Source: CAYSAQ01 sp964429235 (GTDB lineage: Bacteria > Margulisbacteria > Riflemargulisbacteria > GWF2-35-9 > DYQY01). From it: 64,000 bases of DNA. The translations under genes were made by a program, and so were the position numbers. The notes below the pieces were generated by a model. That model was not told the DNA's origin, made no database searches, and saw nothing but the letters and a program-made list of their open reading frames with translations. The stretch covers positions 1 through 64,000 of the forward strand of contig CAYSAQ010000008.1 in the NCBI GenBank assembly GCA_964429235.1, given 5' to 3'. This document shows, one piece after another, positions 51,359 to 59,535 of the stretch (positions are counted from its first letter, which is position 1; every line of letters begins with the position of its first letter).

Positions 51359-51943
51359 TTAAGCTGTCGTTTCTTCTTTGATTCTATTAATCTCTTCAAG
51401 AACTTCTGCCCACTTATATATCGCAGGGATATCTGGGATATTACTATATTTAGAACCTGTTTCAGACTTTAACCCTGCTGCAACCAATGCCTGTATCTCT
51501 TTATTATAAGGAAAATCTGAAGGGACATTGCCTATATGTTTCCAATACTGTGACATGGCTATCTTAGCGACACTTACAGTATTTTTTAACTTATCGGAAG
51601 CATAAAGGAATGCTTTATCATTCTTACTAATAGCAAGACTCATGACATCTTTATTATCGAACAAATACTCATCTATACCTTTAACTATCTCCATTACTAC
51701 AAAAGAATTTGCTACACGCAATGCTGCCATAACAATATCAGCATCTTTCAGTACCCATTTTGGCATTGCAAATAAAATTAAATTAACTTCATCTGGCGAA
51801 CTATTCTCAAGTACTGCCAACATCTGTACATATGGCAATGTTTTCAAAAGCCAACCCATACCTCTAGTATTGTTTGTTAGTTTCGCAAACTTACTCCAGT
51901 TAGTTAATTTCGATGAATTTATTGCTACTATTTTTGTTTTCAT
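51359..51943 (-). CDS. Hypothetical 194-aa helical protein
   Basis: Not recognised. The protein is soluble and helix-rich, with no signal peptide. It contains WLLKTLPYVQMLAVLENSSP and VNLILFAMPKWVLKDADIVM near the N-terminal half and a C-terminal PAIYKWAEVLEEINRIKEE helix. It lies 27 bases upstream of the lptC-like gene and may be its operon leader, but the second gene also has its own -10 box. A palindromic repeat element separates it from pmbA's 3' side (51999-52031). Confidence 0.6.
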   Translation of the reverse strand: MKTKIVAINSSKLTNWSKFAKLTNNTRGMGWLLKTLPYVQMLAVLENSSPDEVNLILFAMPKWVLKDADIVMAALRVANSFVVMEIVKGIDEYLFDNKDVMSLAISKNDKAFLYASDKLKNTVSVAKIAMSQYWKHIGNVPSDFPYNKEIQALVAAGLKSETGSKYSNIPDIPAIYKWAEVLEEINRIKEETTA

Positions 51944-51998
51944 AATCTATACTCAGAAATATATCGTTATGAATATTGATTATTCCCATTAGAATACT

Positions 51999-52031
51999 CC
52001 TTCCCTTTTCAAGGGAAGGTGCCCGAAGGGC
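51999..52031. repeat. Palindromic element downstream of pmbA
   Basis: CCTTCCCTT-ttc-AAGGGAAGG (51999-52019) is followed at once by GCCC-gaa-GGGC (52021-52031). It lies ten bases after the pmbA stop on the minus strand, so it may also help termination. It is related in design to the CCCCCTT hairpins elsewhere in the window. Confidence 0.75.
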
Positions 52032-52040
52032 GGAAGGGCA

Positions 52041-53387
52041 TTAAAGTCCAGAAATCATTAAGCTTTCTATGTACCATGAAGGAGTAATAATATTCCCATT
52101 ATAAGGGAAATTATCTGTATCACTGCCTAGCTCTTCAACAGAAGATAAAAGTTTCAGAAAATCACCAGCTATCGTTATCTGTTTTACAGACTGAACTATC
52201 TTGCCATTCTCATACAATATACCAGTAGCTCCTACACTGAACTCACCATTAATAGTATTTGAGGTATGCATTCCCATCACATTAGTTACTAATAACACTC
52301 TGTCCTTGTTCAGCAACTCATCTAAACTGGATTCTCCTGCCTTAACAATCAAGTTTGTAGGCTTAATGCTTGGCATACTATCATAACTTCCTCTTACGGC
52401 GTTGCCGGTTGGATTAACACCATCTTTTTTTGCTGTTTTTAAATCATACAAATAACCTGCTAATACTCCATCATTAATTAGTTCAGTCCTTTGACCACTT
52501 ACGCCTTCACCATCAAATAGATAATAGCCAATAGTATCTTCTATACTTCCATCATCTTCTAAATTAAACTTACTTGAAGCTATTTGCTCACCAATTCTAT
52601 CTTTTAATACAGATTTATTGTTATGAACTTGGTCAGCTGAAAAAAGACTAGCAAAAGTACTTAAGAACATTGCTGATACATCATTTCTAAAAACAACTTT
52701 GCACTCTCCACTATTAATTGCAGAAGAACCAAGCATTGAAGTAGTATTTTCAACTATTTCTCCAGCGAGTTTTGGGATATCAATCTGAGCTAATCTTGTT
52801 TGATAAGAAAACCCTCCACCAGATTCCATTTGTCCATCTGCTTCAGCAATAACTTCTCCTTCAAACCCATAGAAAGAAGAAGACTGTTGTTTTAACTCAC
52901 TTCCCTTTACTTGATAATAAAGAGTCCCACAGCTCTCAGAAAACCCTAAATGTTCAACATTTGTAATCCTATTGTCTGCTTCTCTTATTATTTTTTCTAG
53001 TTTTCTCAATGTCTCTTCTTTTTCTTTTACAGGCACACTATCATACGAGTCATCAATACCAATACTCTGAGTAGCTTCTACTATAGACTGAGGCATTACT
53101 AAAGAATCATCTTTTAAAGAAAGAGCGTTCAAGGCAACAACCTCTTTTATTTTTCTTGTTACAGCAGCTATTGAAAGGTCATTACCATATGCAAAACTGA
53201 TTTTATGATCTTTCATAACTCTAATAGAATAACCAAGTTCTACAGATTCTTTATAATCTTCAACTTCATATTCTCTGCAAGCAATCTGTCTGGACTTATC
53301 CTCAGAAAGATATATATCCCATCCATCAACAGGCTGAGCATCTAAAGATTTAGAACAATACTTAAAGAATTCTTTTATTATATCCAT
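52041..53387 (-). CDS. pmbA: TldE/PmbA-family metalloprotease subunit
   Basis: A 448-aa protein of standard length. It forms a heterodimer with TldD; the pair is a modified-peptide and unfolded-protein protease, known to mature microcin B17 and to act on CcdA. Hallmarks are EEKEETLRKLEKIIREAD and the C-terminal half with SGQRTELINDGVLAGYLYDL (~residues 294-313) and GNAVRGSYDSMPSIKPTNL. It lacks the zinc HExxxH, as expected for the E subunit. Its ATG directly abuts the tldD stop, so the two are co-translated. Confidence 0.95.
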   Translation of the reverse strand: MDIIKEFFKYCSKSLDAQPVDGWDIYLSEDKSRQIACREYEVEDYKESVELGYSIRVMKDHKISFAYGNDLSIAAVTRKIKEVVALNALSLKDDSLVMPQSIVEATQSIGIDDSYDSVPVKEKEETLRKLEKIIREADNRITNVEHLGFSESCGTLYYQVKGSELKQQSSSFYGFEGEVIAEADGQMESGGGFSYQTRLAQIDIPKLAGEIVENTTSMLGSSAINSGECKVVFRNDVSAMFLSTFASLFSADQVHNNKSVLKDRIGEQIASSKFNLEDDGSIEDTIGYYLFDGEGVSGQRTELINDGVLAGYLYDLKTAKKDGVNPTGNAVRGSYDSMPSIKPTNLIVKAGESSLDELLNKDRVLLVTNVMGMHTSNTINGEFSVGATGILYENGKIVQSVKQITIAGDFLKLLSSVEELGSDTDNFPYNGNIITPSWYIESLMISGL

Positions 53388-54758
53388 TTAACTACCTCCA
53401 ATAGTCAAACCAGCAATTTTCATTGTCGGCTGAGCATCAGATACTGGCACATGGTCGTACTTGCCACAAATACCTGGCATAAAAACCTTATCATTACCCA
53501 CTAATTCAATATTATTAAGAACATCTAGTCCGTTTCCAATTAAACTTGCACCTCTTATAGGATTTCCGATTTCACCATTTTCAATCTTATAACCTTCACT
53601 AATTTCAAAAACGAAATCTCCGTTAGTTATATTCACCTGGCCGCCCCCCATTTTCTTAACTAATACTCCATTTTGAACAGTATCTACTATTTCCTCAGCT
53701 AACATATTCCTATCCTCAATAAAAGTATTACTCATTCTTGGCACTGGCTTACTACGAAAAGACTCTCTTCTGCCATTACCTGTCAGTTCTAAATCAAGCA
53801 ATTTAGCACTTAACCTATCAGTCATATAACCTTTTAAGATACCGTCTTCAATTAGTACTGTCTTCTTAGCTGCAACTCCCTCATCATCATACGAATATGA
53901 GCCATATTCGCCAGGAACAGTAGCATCATCTACAACGGTAACTAATTCTGATGCAACTTTCTGCCCTATCTTATTATTAAAATTTGATGTTCCTTTATAG
54001 ATAAAATCTGCTTCTAATGAATGACCACATGCCTCATGAACCATTGTTCCACCAGCCTCACCCATTAATATAACTGGCATTTTACCTGTAGGAGCTGGCT
54101 CTGCTTTTAACATCAACAATGATCTTGCATAAACACTCTCTATAACTTCATCCATATCGAACCTAGACAATACATCTTCATCCCCGGTTACACCAGGCCC
54201 TTCATAAGCTGTCTGAACAACATTTCCGTCCTTAGCAACTATCTGAATTATATATCTGGAGTATCTTCTGCTATCAGCGAATGTTTCTCCTTCAGAAGTA
54301 AAAGTAACAACATTTTTTAATGAATTCAAATAACGCATAGTAACTTGCATTATTTTATTTGATCTCTTTTTTAACTTCTCACTACTAGCTATAAAGTTAG
54401 TAATAAGCTGTTCTCTATCTTTTAGTGATATCTGATCATATACATTTGTCTCTGCTGGTAAATATATTTTCTTACTAGGAATTTCTATATGGTTTCCTGA
54501 AGAAGGAATCTCTAATGCTATTTGATATAAAGATTCTGGACTTAAATCACTTGAAGAGGAACTAAAGGTTTTATCTCCCTTAATATATCTTAGATTAATC
54601 CCCTGCTCTGTGCCACTTTTAAGATGCTTAACCTTATTGTTCTCTATAGTGAAAGTAAATAAATCTTCATCCTGATAATATATATCAGAATAATCACCAT
54701 TCTTAGAAATTAATGTATCTAATAATTTGGAAACAGTTTCTGGAGCTAATCCATCCAC
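53388..54758 (-). CDS. tldD: TldD-family zinc metalloprotease subunit
   Basis: A 456-aa protein. The active-site motif VHEACGHSLEADF gives HExxxH (~residues 237-242), and a zinc-binding Cys region follows near the C-terminus (MPGICGKYDHVPVSDAQPTMKI). It partners PmbA, encoded directly downstream. The start is GTG 54758, one base after the fliE stop. No conventional substrate peptide gene is visible next to it. Confidence 0.96.
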   Translation of the reverse strand: MDGLAPETVSKLLDTLISKNGDYSDIYYQDEDLFTFTIENNKVKHLKSGTEQGINLRYIKGDKTFSSSSSDLSPESLYQIALEIPSSGNHIEIPSKKIYLPAETNVYDQISLKDREQLITNFIASSEKLKKRSNKIMQVTMRYLNSLKNVVTFTSEGETFADSRRYSRYIIQIVAKDGNVVQTAYEGPGVTGDEDVLSRFDMDEVIESVYARSLLMLKAEPAPTGKMPVILMGEAGGTMVHEACGHSLEADFIYKGTSNFNNKIGQKVASELVTVVDDATVPGEYGSYSYDDEGVAAKKTVLIEDGILKGYMTDRLSAKLLDLELTGNGRRESFRSKPVPRMSNTFIEDRNMLAEEIVDTVQNGVLVKKMGGGQVNITNGDFVFEISEGYKIENGEIGNPIRGASLIGNGLDVLNNIELVGNDKVFMPGICGKYDHVPVSDAQPTMKIAGLTIGGS

Positions 54759-54759
54759 G

Positions 54760-55059
54760 CTATACTTGCATTCTCAACATTTCTTGATAAGCTTCTATCA
54801 CTTTATTTCTTACTTGCATTGTAAACTTCAAGGCCATGTTTGCTTCTTCTGCAGCAATCATTACTTCATGAAGCTCTCTGTTTCTTAGCACAGTGAAATC
54901 ATACATATAATCATCAGCTTTATTAAGCATTGCATTTGTATCTTGAAAATTACTCTTTAGTATATTTGAAAACCCACTATCTATCGAGGCATTAGTTTGA
55001 GATTCTGACAATGTCGATATCGTCCCAACCGAAAAGTTACTTATAGCAATGTCGTCCAT
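54760..55059 (-). CDS. fliE: Flagellar hook-basal body protein FliE
   Basis: A 99-aa protein of normal FliE length. The C-terminal half is diagnostic: LHEVMIAAEEANMALKF, then VRNKVIEAYQEMLRMQV at the end. FliE joins the MS ring to the proximal rod and is exported by the flagellar type III system. Unlike the usual flgB-flgC-fliE order, it is isolated here and precedes tldD by one base. AGGGGG lies about seven bases before ATG, and a promoter with TATAAT lies about 18 bases upstream. Confidence 0.93.
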   Translation of the reverse strand: MDDIAISNFSVGTISTLSESQTNASIDSGFSNILKSNFQDTNAMLNKADDYMYDFTVLRNRELHEVMIAAEEANMALKFTMQVRNKVIEAYQEMLRMQV

Positions 55060-55076
55060 TGTTTCCCCCTACTTTA

Positions 55077-55104
55077 ATTATATTTTTAACTAAAGAAAAC
55101 GCAA
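55077..55104 (-). promoter_or_regulatory. Promoter of the fliE-tldD-pmbA operon
   Basis: On the minus strand TTGCGT (55104-55099), a 16-bp spacer and TATAAT (55082-55077). It overlaps the 3' end of the small RHH gene. A leader of about ten bases with AGGGGG precedes the fliE start. Confidence 0.55.
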
Positions 55105-55260
55105 GCCTTTTTTGCCTACTTTTTTTCTCTCTAATTCTATCAAATTTCGCACATAAGCTGACATTGAAGCCTTATTTAAATAAGCCTGCAACCGAACAAA
55201 TTCATATTCCGGACTTGAAACAGTCACGTTTATTGCGAGTCTTTCCTCTTTTTTAATCAT
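55090..55260 (-). CDS. Small ribbon-helix-helix (CopG/Arc-like) protein
   Basis: A 56-aa frame. Residues 7-46 follow the RHH pattern: a strand RLAINVTVSS, a helix EYEFVRLQAYLNKA, then SMSAYVRNLIELERKK, equivalent to the 'S-x-S-x-Y-V-R-x-L-I' helix of CopG-type antitoxins. It ends in a basic tail (KKVGKKGLRFL). GGAAGGCG lies about seven bases before ATG 55260. No toxin gene is adjacent, so a transcription-factor role fits better than an antitoxin. A 22-bp perfect palindrome begins 36 bases upstream of the start and may be its operator. Its end overlaps the fliE promoter. Similarity is by pattern only. Confidence 0.65.
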   Translation of the reverse strand: MIKKEERLAINVTVSSPEYEFVRLQAYLNKASMSAYVRNLIELERKKVGKKGLRFL

Positions 55261-55296
55261 TCAGCGCCTTCCGGGAATCCCTTATATAATAGGACA

Positions 55297-55318
55297 AGCA
55301 GGCAATTAATTGCCTGCT
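55297..55318. promoter_or_regulatory. 22-bp perfect palindrome, possible RHH operator
   Basis: Arms AGCAGGCAATT and AATTGCCTGCT meet without a loop, giving a 22-bp perfect dyad. It lies just upstream of a -10-like TATTAT/TATATA for the RHH gene, about where a -35 would be. No T-tract follows, so a terminator is less likely. RHH regulators bind such dyads. Confidence 0.55.
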
Positions 55319-55517
55319 CTCGGTTTCCCCAAACTCTTCCCCCTGCCAACGTTTAAACACTATTGTATTGTTGTAATTCAATAATAATAAATTTAAACAA
55401 CGTTGTCAAACAACACAGATAAATAAAAAGCTTGCAACATTACAATATCACAACACAACAACACTACCTGTAGCGTTTTATTGGCAAACATGAATCATTA
55501 AAGGATATATATCGTAG
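55319..55517. other. AT-rich intergenic region between atpI-like and RHH genes
   Basis: About 200 bp without an ORF of note on either strand. It contains two GTTTAAAC-type AT palindromes (near 55350 and 55390) and a CAACGTT/AACGTTG pair that could form a long, imperfect hairpin. No tRNA, clear terminator or DnaA-box cluster was seen. Confidence 0.5.
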
Positions 55518-55868
55518 CTACTTTTTCTTATAAAAAGCAGAAATAAGGATAAACATATAAAACAGTAGTATAAAAGAAAAAACCACATAAGGATTAAAAA
55601 CCGAACGGCTAAAGGATAGATATAAAACGCCACCAACTACAGCAAACCTCAAGTAATAGCTAATTATAACGTTGAATGGATTTAGCTTCTCTCCAAACTT
55701 TATTAATATCTTAATCTGTATTCTATAATTAATCATCGCCGTCAAAGACCCTACGACACCACTCAACACCCAATCACGCTTGAAGACTACAAGCGCCATA
55801 ATCAATGCTAAATAAGATAATAAAGCGAACTTTTCAGTTGCTTTGGATTGAACTAACACTTCGTTCAT
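55518..55868 (-). CDS. ATP synthase subunit I-like membrane protein
   Basis: A 116-aa protein with four hydrophobic segments (~residues 16-33, 36-50, 65-82 and 90-112), typical of the AtpI/ATP synthase I family that helps assemble the c-ring and a-subunit. It overlaps the atpZ-like gene by four bases (ATGA). The usual next gene, atpB, is not found; a 257-bp gap and the RHH gene follow. The identification rests on hydrophobic pattern and neighbour. Confidence 0.75.
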   Translation of the reverse strand: MNEVLVQSKATEKFALLSYLALIMALVVFKRDWVLSGVVGSLTAMINYRIQIKILIKFGEKLNPFNVIISYYLRFAVVGGVLYLSFSRSVFNPYVVFSFILLFYMFILISAFYKKK

Positions 55869-56110
55869 TGTATTTTACTTATCTCCTTATATACGACATA
55901 TCCGCCACCAACTACTCCAAAAATGATACCAATCAAAGTAAAAAGCATAGATGTGCCTAGCCATTCATCTATCTTCTTACCCACAAACATAAAAAACAAT
56001 AATGAAAAGATTATCGTAAAACCTATTTGATATACTAATCCAAGCGCACGTCCTACGCTAAGGACTTCACTATCATCCTCATCTGTTTTTTTCTTATCAA
56101 TTTCAATCAT
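55865..56110 (-). CDS. AtpZ/AtpI-family small membrane protein
   Basis: An 81-aa protein. An acidic N-terminus is followed by two TM helices (LVYQIGFTIIFSLLFFMFVG and LFTLIGIIFGVVGGGYVVYK) joined by KKIDEWLGTS, the pattern of the AtpZ (F0F1-ATPase-associated, Mg/Ca-transporter-like) family. It starts one base after the rod gene's stop and overlaps the atpI-like gene, so it belongs to the same transcript as the flagellar genes upstream. Confidence 0.85.
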   Translation of the reverse strand: MIEIDKKKTDEDDSEVLSVGRALGLVYQIGFTIIFSLLFFMFVGKKIDEWLGTSMLFTLIGIIFGVVGGGYVVYKEISKIQ

Positions 56111-56111
56111 A

Positions 56112-56882
56112 TTAGTTTTGATTCACCAATCCATTTACTGAATCCATCATTTTTAATCTTGTTTGGATTATTTGAGTATTCGCATTATATACATTTTTAT
56201 CAGCCATCTGAACCATTAGCTTATTATAATTCACATTAGAAGCCTCGTAAAAACCCTGTTTTATAGCATAGCTATCAGGAACATACATCTGCCCTTCATC
56301 TATTGAATTTAAATAAAAAACTACATTATTAAAAGATCTAAGTTTGCTATAATCAAAAACGTTTGCAATCTTCATTCTTGCAATCACATCTCCCTCATCA
56401 CTATACATATAACCTTTATCATCTATCTCTATTTTTCCAGAAGACTCCGGAATCTCGATAACTGAATTATTTTCATCTAATAAATACAATCCGCCTGATA
56501 ACGAAACAACTTCTAAATTGATATTCACTTGGAATCTACCATCTCTGGTAAAAAACATTCTTCCAGTTCTATCTGCTAAAACAAAAAACCCTTTTCCTTC
56601 AATGGCAGCATCTAGAGCCCTATTAGTCTCATATAATCCTCCTGACTTAAAAACATTTGTTTTTTTTGCCAAGATTCTTCCTGTCCCTGGGTCACTGTAT
56701 GAAACAACCTTAACTTCTTTGTATCCCGGCGTTTTAACATTTACAGCATTTTCCATTAATGCTGATTGTTGCACTTCCAGCACTGACAAACCTTGCGTTG
56801 CAGTAAATATAGTAAAATCAACATCTTTAGCTATTAAAAACATGCTAAATACAAACACTAATAATAAAACTATTTTTTTCAC
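56112..56882 (-). CDS. Flagellar basal-body rod protein (FlgF/FlgG family) with apparent signal peptide
   Basis: A 256-aa protein. After residue ~20 it follows the rod/hook family: an N-terminal helix with SALMENAVNVKTPGYKEVKV, a middle ALDAAIEGKGFFVLADRTGRMFFTRDGRF (the FlgF/FlgG hallmark), and a C-terminal helix KLMVQMADKNVYNANTQIIQ. Family members build the rod and are normally exported by the flagellar type III system without a cleaved signal. This one starts KKIVLLLVFVFSMFLIA, a convincing Sec signal or membrane anchor, so it may be periplasmic. It overlaps the flhB-like gene by four bases. Confidence 0.88.
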   Translation of the reverse strand: MKKIVLLLVFVFSMFLIAKDVDFTIFTATQGLSVLEVQQSALMENAVNVKTPGYKEVKVVSYSDPGTGRILAKKTNVFKSGGLYETNRALDAAIEGKGFFVLADRTGRMFFTRDGRFQVNINLEVVSLSGGLYLLDENNSVIEIPESSGKIEIDDKGYMYSDEGDVIARMKIANVFDYSKLRSFNNVVFYLNSIDEGQMYVPDSYAIKQGFYEASNVNYNKLMVQMADKNVYNANTQIIQTRLKMMDSVNGLVNQN

Positions 56883-57214
56883 AATTTACCCTTTGCTAAC
56901 TGAGACTTATTAATACTATCTATCTTACTCTTACCTTTTCTTTTTTGCTCTAATTTATATACAAAAGCCAAAACCTCAGCAACTACAGAATACATATCGG
57001 GAGGTATCTCTGTTTCCAACTCTAATGCTGCCAATAACTTAGCTAAAGAAGCATCTTGATATAAAGGTATTTCATTTTCCTCTGCTATCTTTATAATTTC
57101 TTCTGCAATACTCCCCTTACCTTTAGCAAGCAACATTGGTGCTGCATTATTATTAGCATCATACTTAATAGCTGCGGCAACTTTTATAGGTTTTTTCTCT
57201 TCTTCACTATTCAC
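56879..57214 (-). CDS. FlhB C-terminal-domain-like protein (FlhB2/YlqH type)
   Basis: A 111-aa protein. The core VAAAIKYDANNNAAPMLLAKGKG, followed by AEEIIKIAEENEIPLYQD and LAKLLAALELETEIPPDMY, is the cytoplasmic C-domain of FlhB/YscU without the membrane part and without the NPTH autocleavage site. Stand-alone copies (YlqH in Bacillus) sit next to a FliK-like gene, as here. It may assist export-specificity switching. Start GTG 57214 lies inside a heptamer array. Confidence 0.9.
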   Translation of the reverse strand: MNSEEEKKPIKVAAAIKYDANNNAAPMLLAKGKGSIAEEIIKIAEENEIPLYQDASLAKLLAALELETEIPPDMYSVVAEVLAFVYKLEQKRKGKSKIDSINKSQLAKGKL

Positions 57215-57231
57215 TGTTCACTACTCACTTT
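57204..57231. repeat. TCACT heptamer array, four units
   Basis: TCACTAT, TCACTGT, TCACTAC and TCACTTT are consecutive 7-bp units at the junction of fliK and the flhB-like gene. The array contains the GTG start of the latter (minus strand). The same TTCACT core precedes tgt and uppP. Confidence 0.8.
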
Positions 57232-57239
57232 TTACAAAT

Positions 57240-59456
57240 TTATGCTTCAGCACTAACCCTTCTTAATCCGTCTAAATCCAATGTAGGCGATAATATCTTG
57301 CTGATATTAATTTTCTTAGTCTGTGACTGAAAACCTTGAACATTAAAATCTAGTACCTTCATCTGGTCTCTAAGCATTGCGCCATTTGCGGCAATATATC
57401 TACGAGCATCTTCATTATCAGTATTAAACAAATACCAGATATCTTTTCCTGATATCTCCACAATAACAGCTACCTCTCCCATTGTATCTGTATCTGTCTT
57501 TAATATTATCTGTGTTTTCTCTGGATTCACAGGTGCATCCTTCTTTGTAGGATCACGCTTAACCAATATTTCAATATCTCTTTTCTGGTCGCTAAAAGGA
57601 TTTGGTATCATCCAATAAAAATATTTATCTGGCAAAGATGGATCATTATATTTAGACATCTTGCTTAGCACGCCCTGCGCAGTCATGTTGGCTACGCTCT
57701 CCTTTAATGATGCCTCTAATGCTTTTAAAGACTCCATAAGCTTCATGCCGTCCTCATCTAAATTTTGATTGGAAAGTTGTTTATATATACCTTTAATAAA
57801 AGCCTGCATAGCATTAAAATCCTGAGCCCAACTCATCGGCATATTCATAGGCATGTTTTGAAGTTGCATCATCATTTGTTGCAAGGAGAAAAGCTGATCT
57901 TGTGTTAATTTCCCACCGTCCATCATTTCTTGCAACATTGTAATATCTTGAGCTGACAGTAACCCTGGCTGCTCCATTAACATTTGCAACACATCTGCCT
58001 GAGCTGGTGGCATTCCCCCTCCGGCAAGCAATTGCTGTAAATTATCAATATGCGAGCCATTCATCATTCCTAAGTTTGATAGAGTATTCAATAATGCCGC
58101 TTGCTGGTCAGCGGAAACACCTTGTGCCGACATCATATCCGACAATACTGCTAACTGATCGCTAGTCATAGTTTGCATTGTATTACTCGCATTAGCTAAA
58201 GAAATATTTGTTTTTGGTGAAGACAGAGAATGTAAAGCATTGTTCAATGCCAGTCGCTGATCCATCATTAAGTTTGGACTTTCTGCCATCATCTTATCCA
58301 TTGCTGTCAAATTTGCTTCTGAATAATTACCAGACAAAACATCCCCCAGCAACATTCTATGCTCAGGGTTTATTGCACTAGAATTCTGCATCTGCACTAA
58401 TGATTGGCGCTGTTCTGTAGTTAATGTCGGTGGAGACTTAAATAATTGAGACAAAACATCTTTCTGACTAGCATTCATTGAAGAATCTTTCTGTAATAAT
58501 TGAGCTATATTATCTTTTATATTTGCAGGCATAACCTGTTTAGAAAGCAATAAATCTTGCATTGCTTTTGTTTGATCTTCTGTCATACCAATCGAACCAC
58601 TCATCATTTGTTGAAGAGCTTCCTGCTGTGTATTTGATAATGGCGCATTTTTTGCTAAAGCACTATTAATCGCTGTTTGCTGTGTAGCTGATGAATTATT
58701 CGATAATTCTGAAAGAGCACCCTTTTGTGATGATGATAGAGAAATATTTTCTTTACTAAGAAAGTTATCTTTATTGCTCATCTGTTTGAGTCTTGAATCA
58801 AATTCAGACAATAGAGAAGATAAACTTGAAGTAACTCCTTGGTTTAATGCAGTTGGCGCTTGGCCTAATTGCTTTGACACATTAGCTAGCTGTTGGCTTA
58901 AAGATTCCATCTGCTTAGCAGTGTTCATTTGTCCTGAAAAGAACTGATCTAATGCAGAAACAGCACTCTCATTAGTAGCAACTCCTTTTGTTAAAGCAGC
59001 AAAAGCTGCCTGTTGGATAGAACCACTAGAACCTTTGTTCTGCATTGCACTAAATAGCTGATCAAAATTCTCACTACTTAGTTCTAACCCATGTTCTAAC
59101 ATTTTCATAGCAAGTTGTTGGTTGTCTGCAGAATCAGCCATGCCCATTGTCACCAACTGAGAGGATAAATCTTGAGCTGAAAGGCTTCGCATAACAGTAC
59201 TCGAAGATGCTGCTGTAGCACTTGAAGCTGCTGCGCTAGCAGATGCCGCGGATGAAGCAGATGAGGAACTTGATGATGAAGAAGCACTTGAAGCAGATGA
59301 GCTTGATGAACTACTAGAGCTGGAAGAACTACTAGAACTATCCTGTGACTCTTGTGATTCTGTAACAGTTTCAGTAGTTACTGGCTTAATAGTAGGCCAA
59401 ATTATAGGGGCTCCTGGATGTATACCTCCACCAGAACCAGCACCAACAGTATCCAT
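57240..59456 (-). CDS. fliK: Flagellar hook-length control protein FliK, repeat-rich
   Basis: A 738-aa protein. Residues ~35-95 are nearly pure Ser/Ala. Residues ~230-560 hold many 20-25-residue units of the form LTxxQxxaLxxMM (for example LTTEQRQSLVQM, GVSADQQAALLNTL, KLTQDQLFSLQQMM). The last ~130 residues (~605-738, YFYWMIPNPFSDQ, GEVAVIVEISGKDIWY, LDFNVQGFQSQ) match the FliK C-terminal domain that triggers the export switch. The flhB-like gene follows 25 bases downstream, the same pair as ylqG-ylqH. GGAGG precedes ATG. Repeats would lengthen or stiffen the ruler. Confidence 0.85.
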   Translation of the reverse strand: MDTVGAGSGGGIHPGAPIIWPTIKPVTTETVTESQESQDSSSSSSSSSSSSSSSASSASSSSSSSSASSAASASAAASSATAASSSTVMRSLSAQDLSSQLVTMGMADSADNQQLAMKMLEHGLELSSENFDQLFSAMQNKGSSGSIQQAAFAALTKGVATNESAVSALDQFFSGQMNTAKQMESLSQQLANVSKQLGQAPTALNQGVTSSLSSLLSEFDSRLKQMSNKDNFLSKENISLSSSQKGALSELSNNSSATQQTAINSALAKNAPLSNTQQEALQQMMSGSIGMTEDQTKAMQDLLLSKQVMPANIKDNIAQLLQKDSSMNASQKDVLSQLFKSPPTLTTEQRQSLVQMQNSSAINPEHRMLLGDVLSGNYSEANLTAMDKMMAESPNLMMDQRLALNNALHSLSSPKTNISLANASNTMQTMTSDQLAVLSDMMSAQGVSADQQAALLNTLSNLGMMNGSHIDNLQQLLAGGGMPPAQADVLQMLMEQPGLLSAQDITMLQEMMDGGKLTQDQLFSLQQMMMQLQNMPMNMPMSWAQDFNAMQAFIKGIYKQLSNQNLDEDGMKLMESLKALEASLKESVANMTAQGVLSKMSKYNDPSLPDKYFYWMIPNPFSDQKRDIEILVKRDPTKKDAPVNPEKTQIILKTDTDTMGEVAVIVEISGKDIWYLFNTDNEDARRYIAANGAMLRDQMKVLDFNVQGFQSQTKKINISKILSPTLDLDGLRRVSAEA

Positions 59457-59535
59457 TAACTACCTCCAATAAACGAACTTTAAAACTATTATAGATTATA
59501 CCAGTAAATTAGACACTTAATATAGGCAGAAGTTC

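Noticed and set aside
55059..55256. 65-aa + strand frame opposite fliE's upstream region
   Set aside because: It lies antisense to the better supported RHH gene and its ribosome site, and its own start has none.
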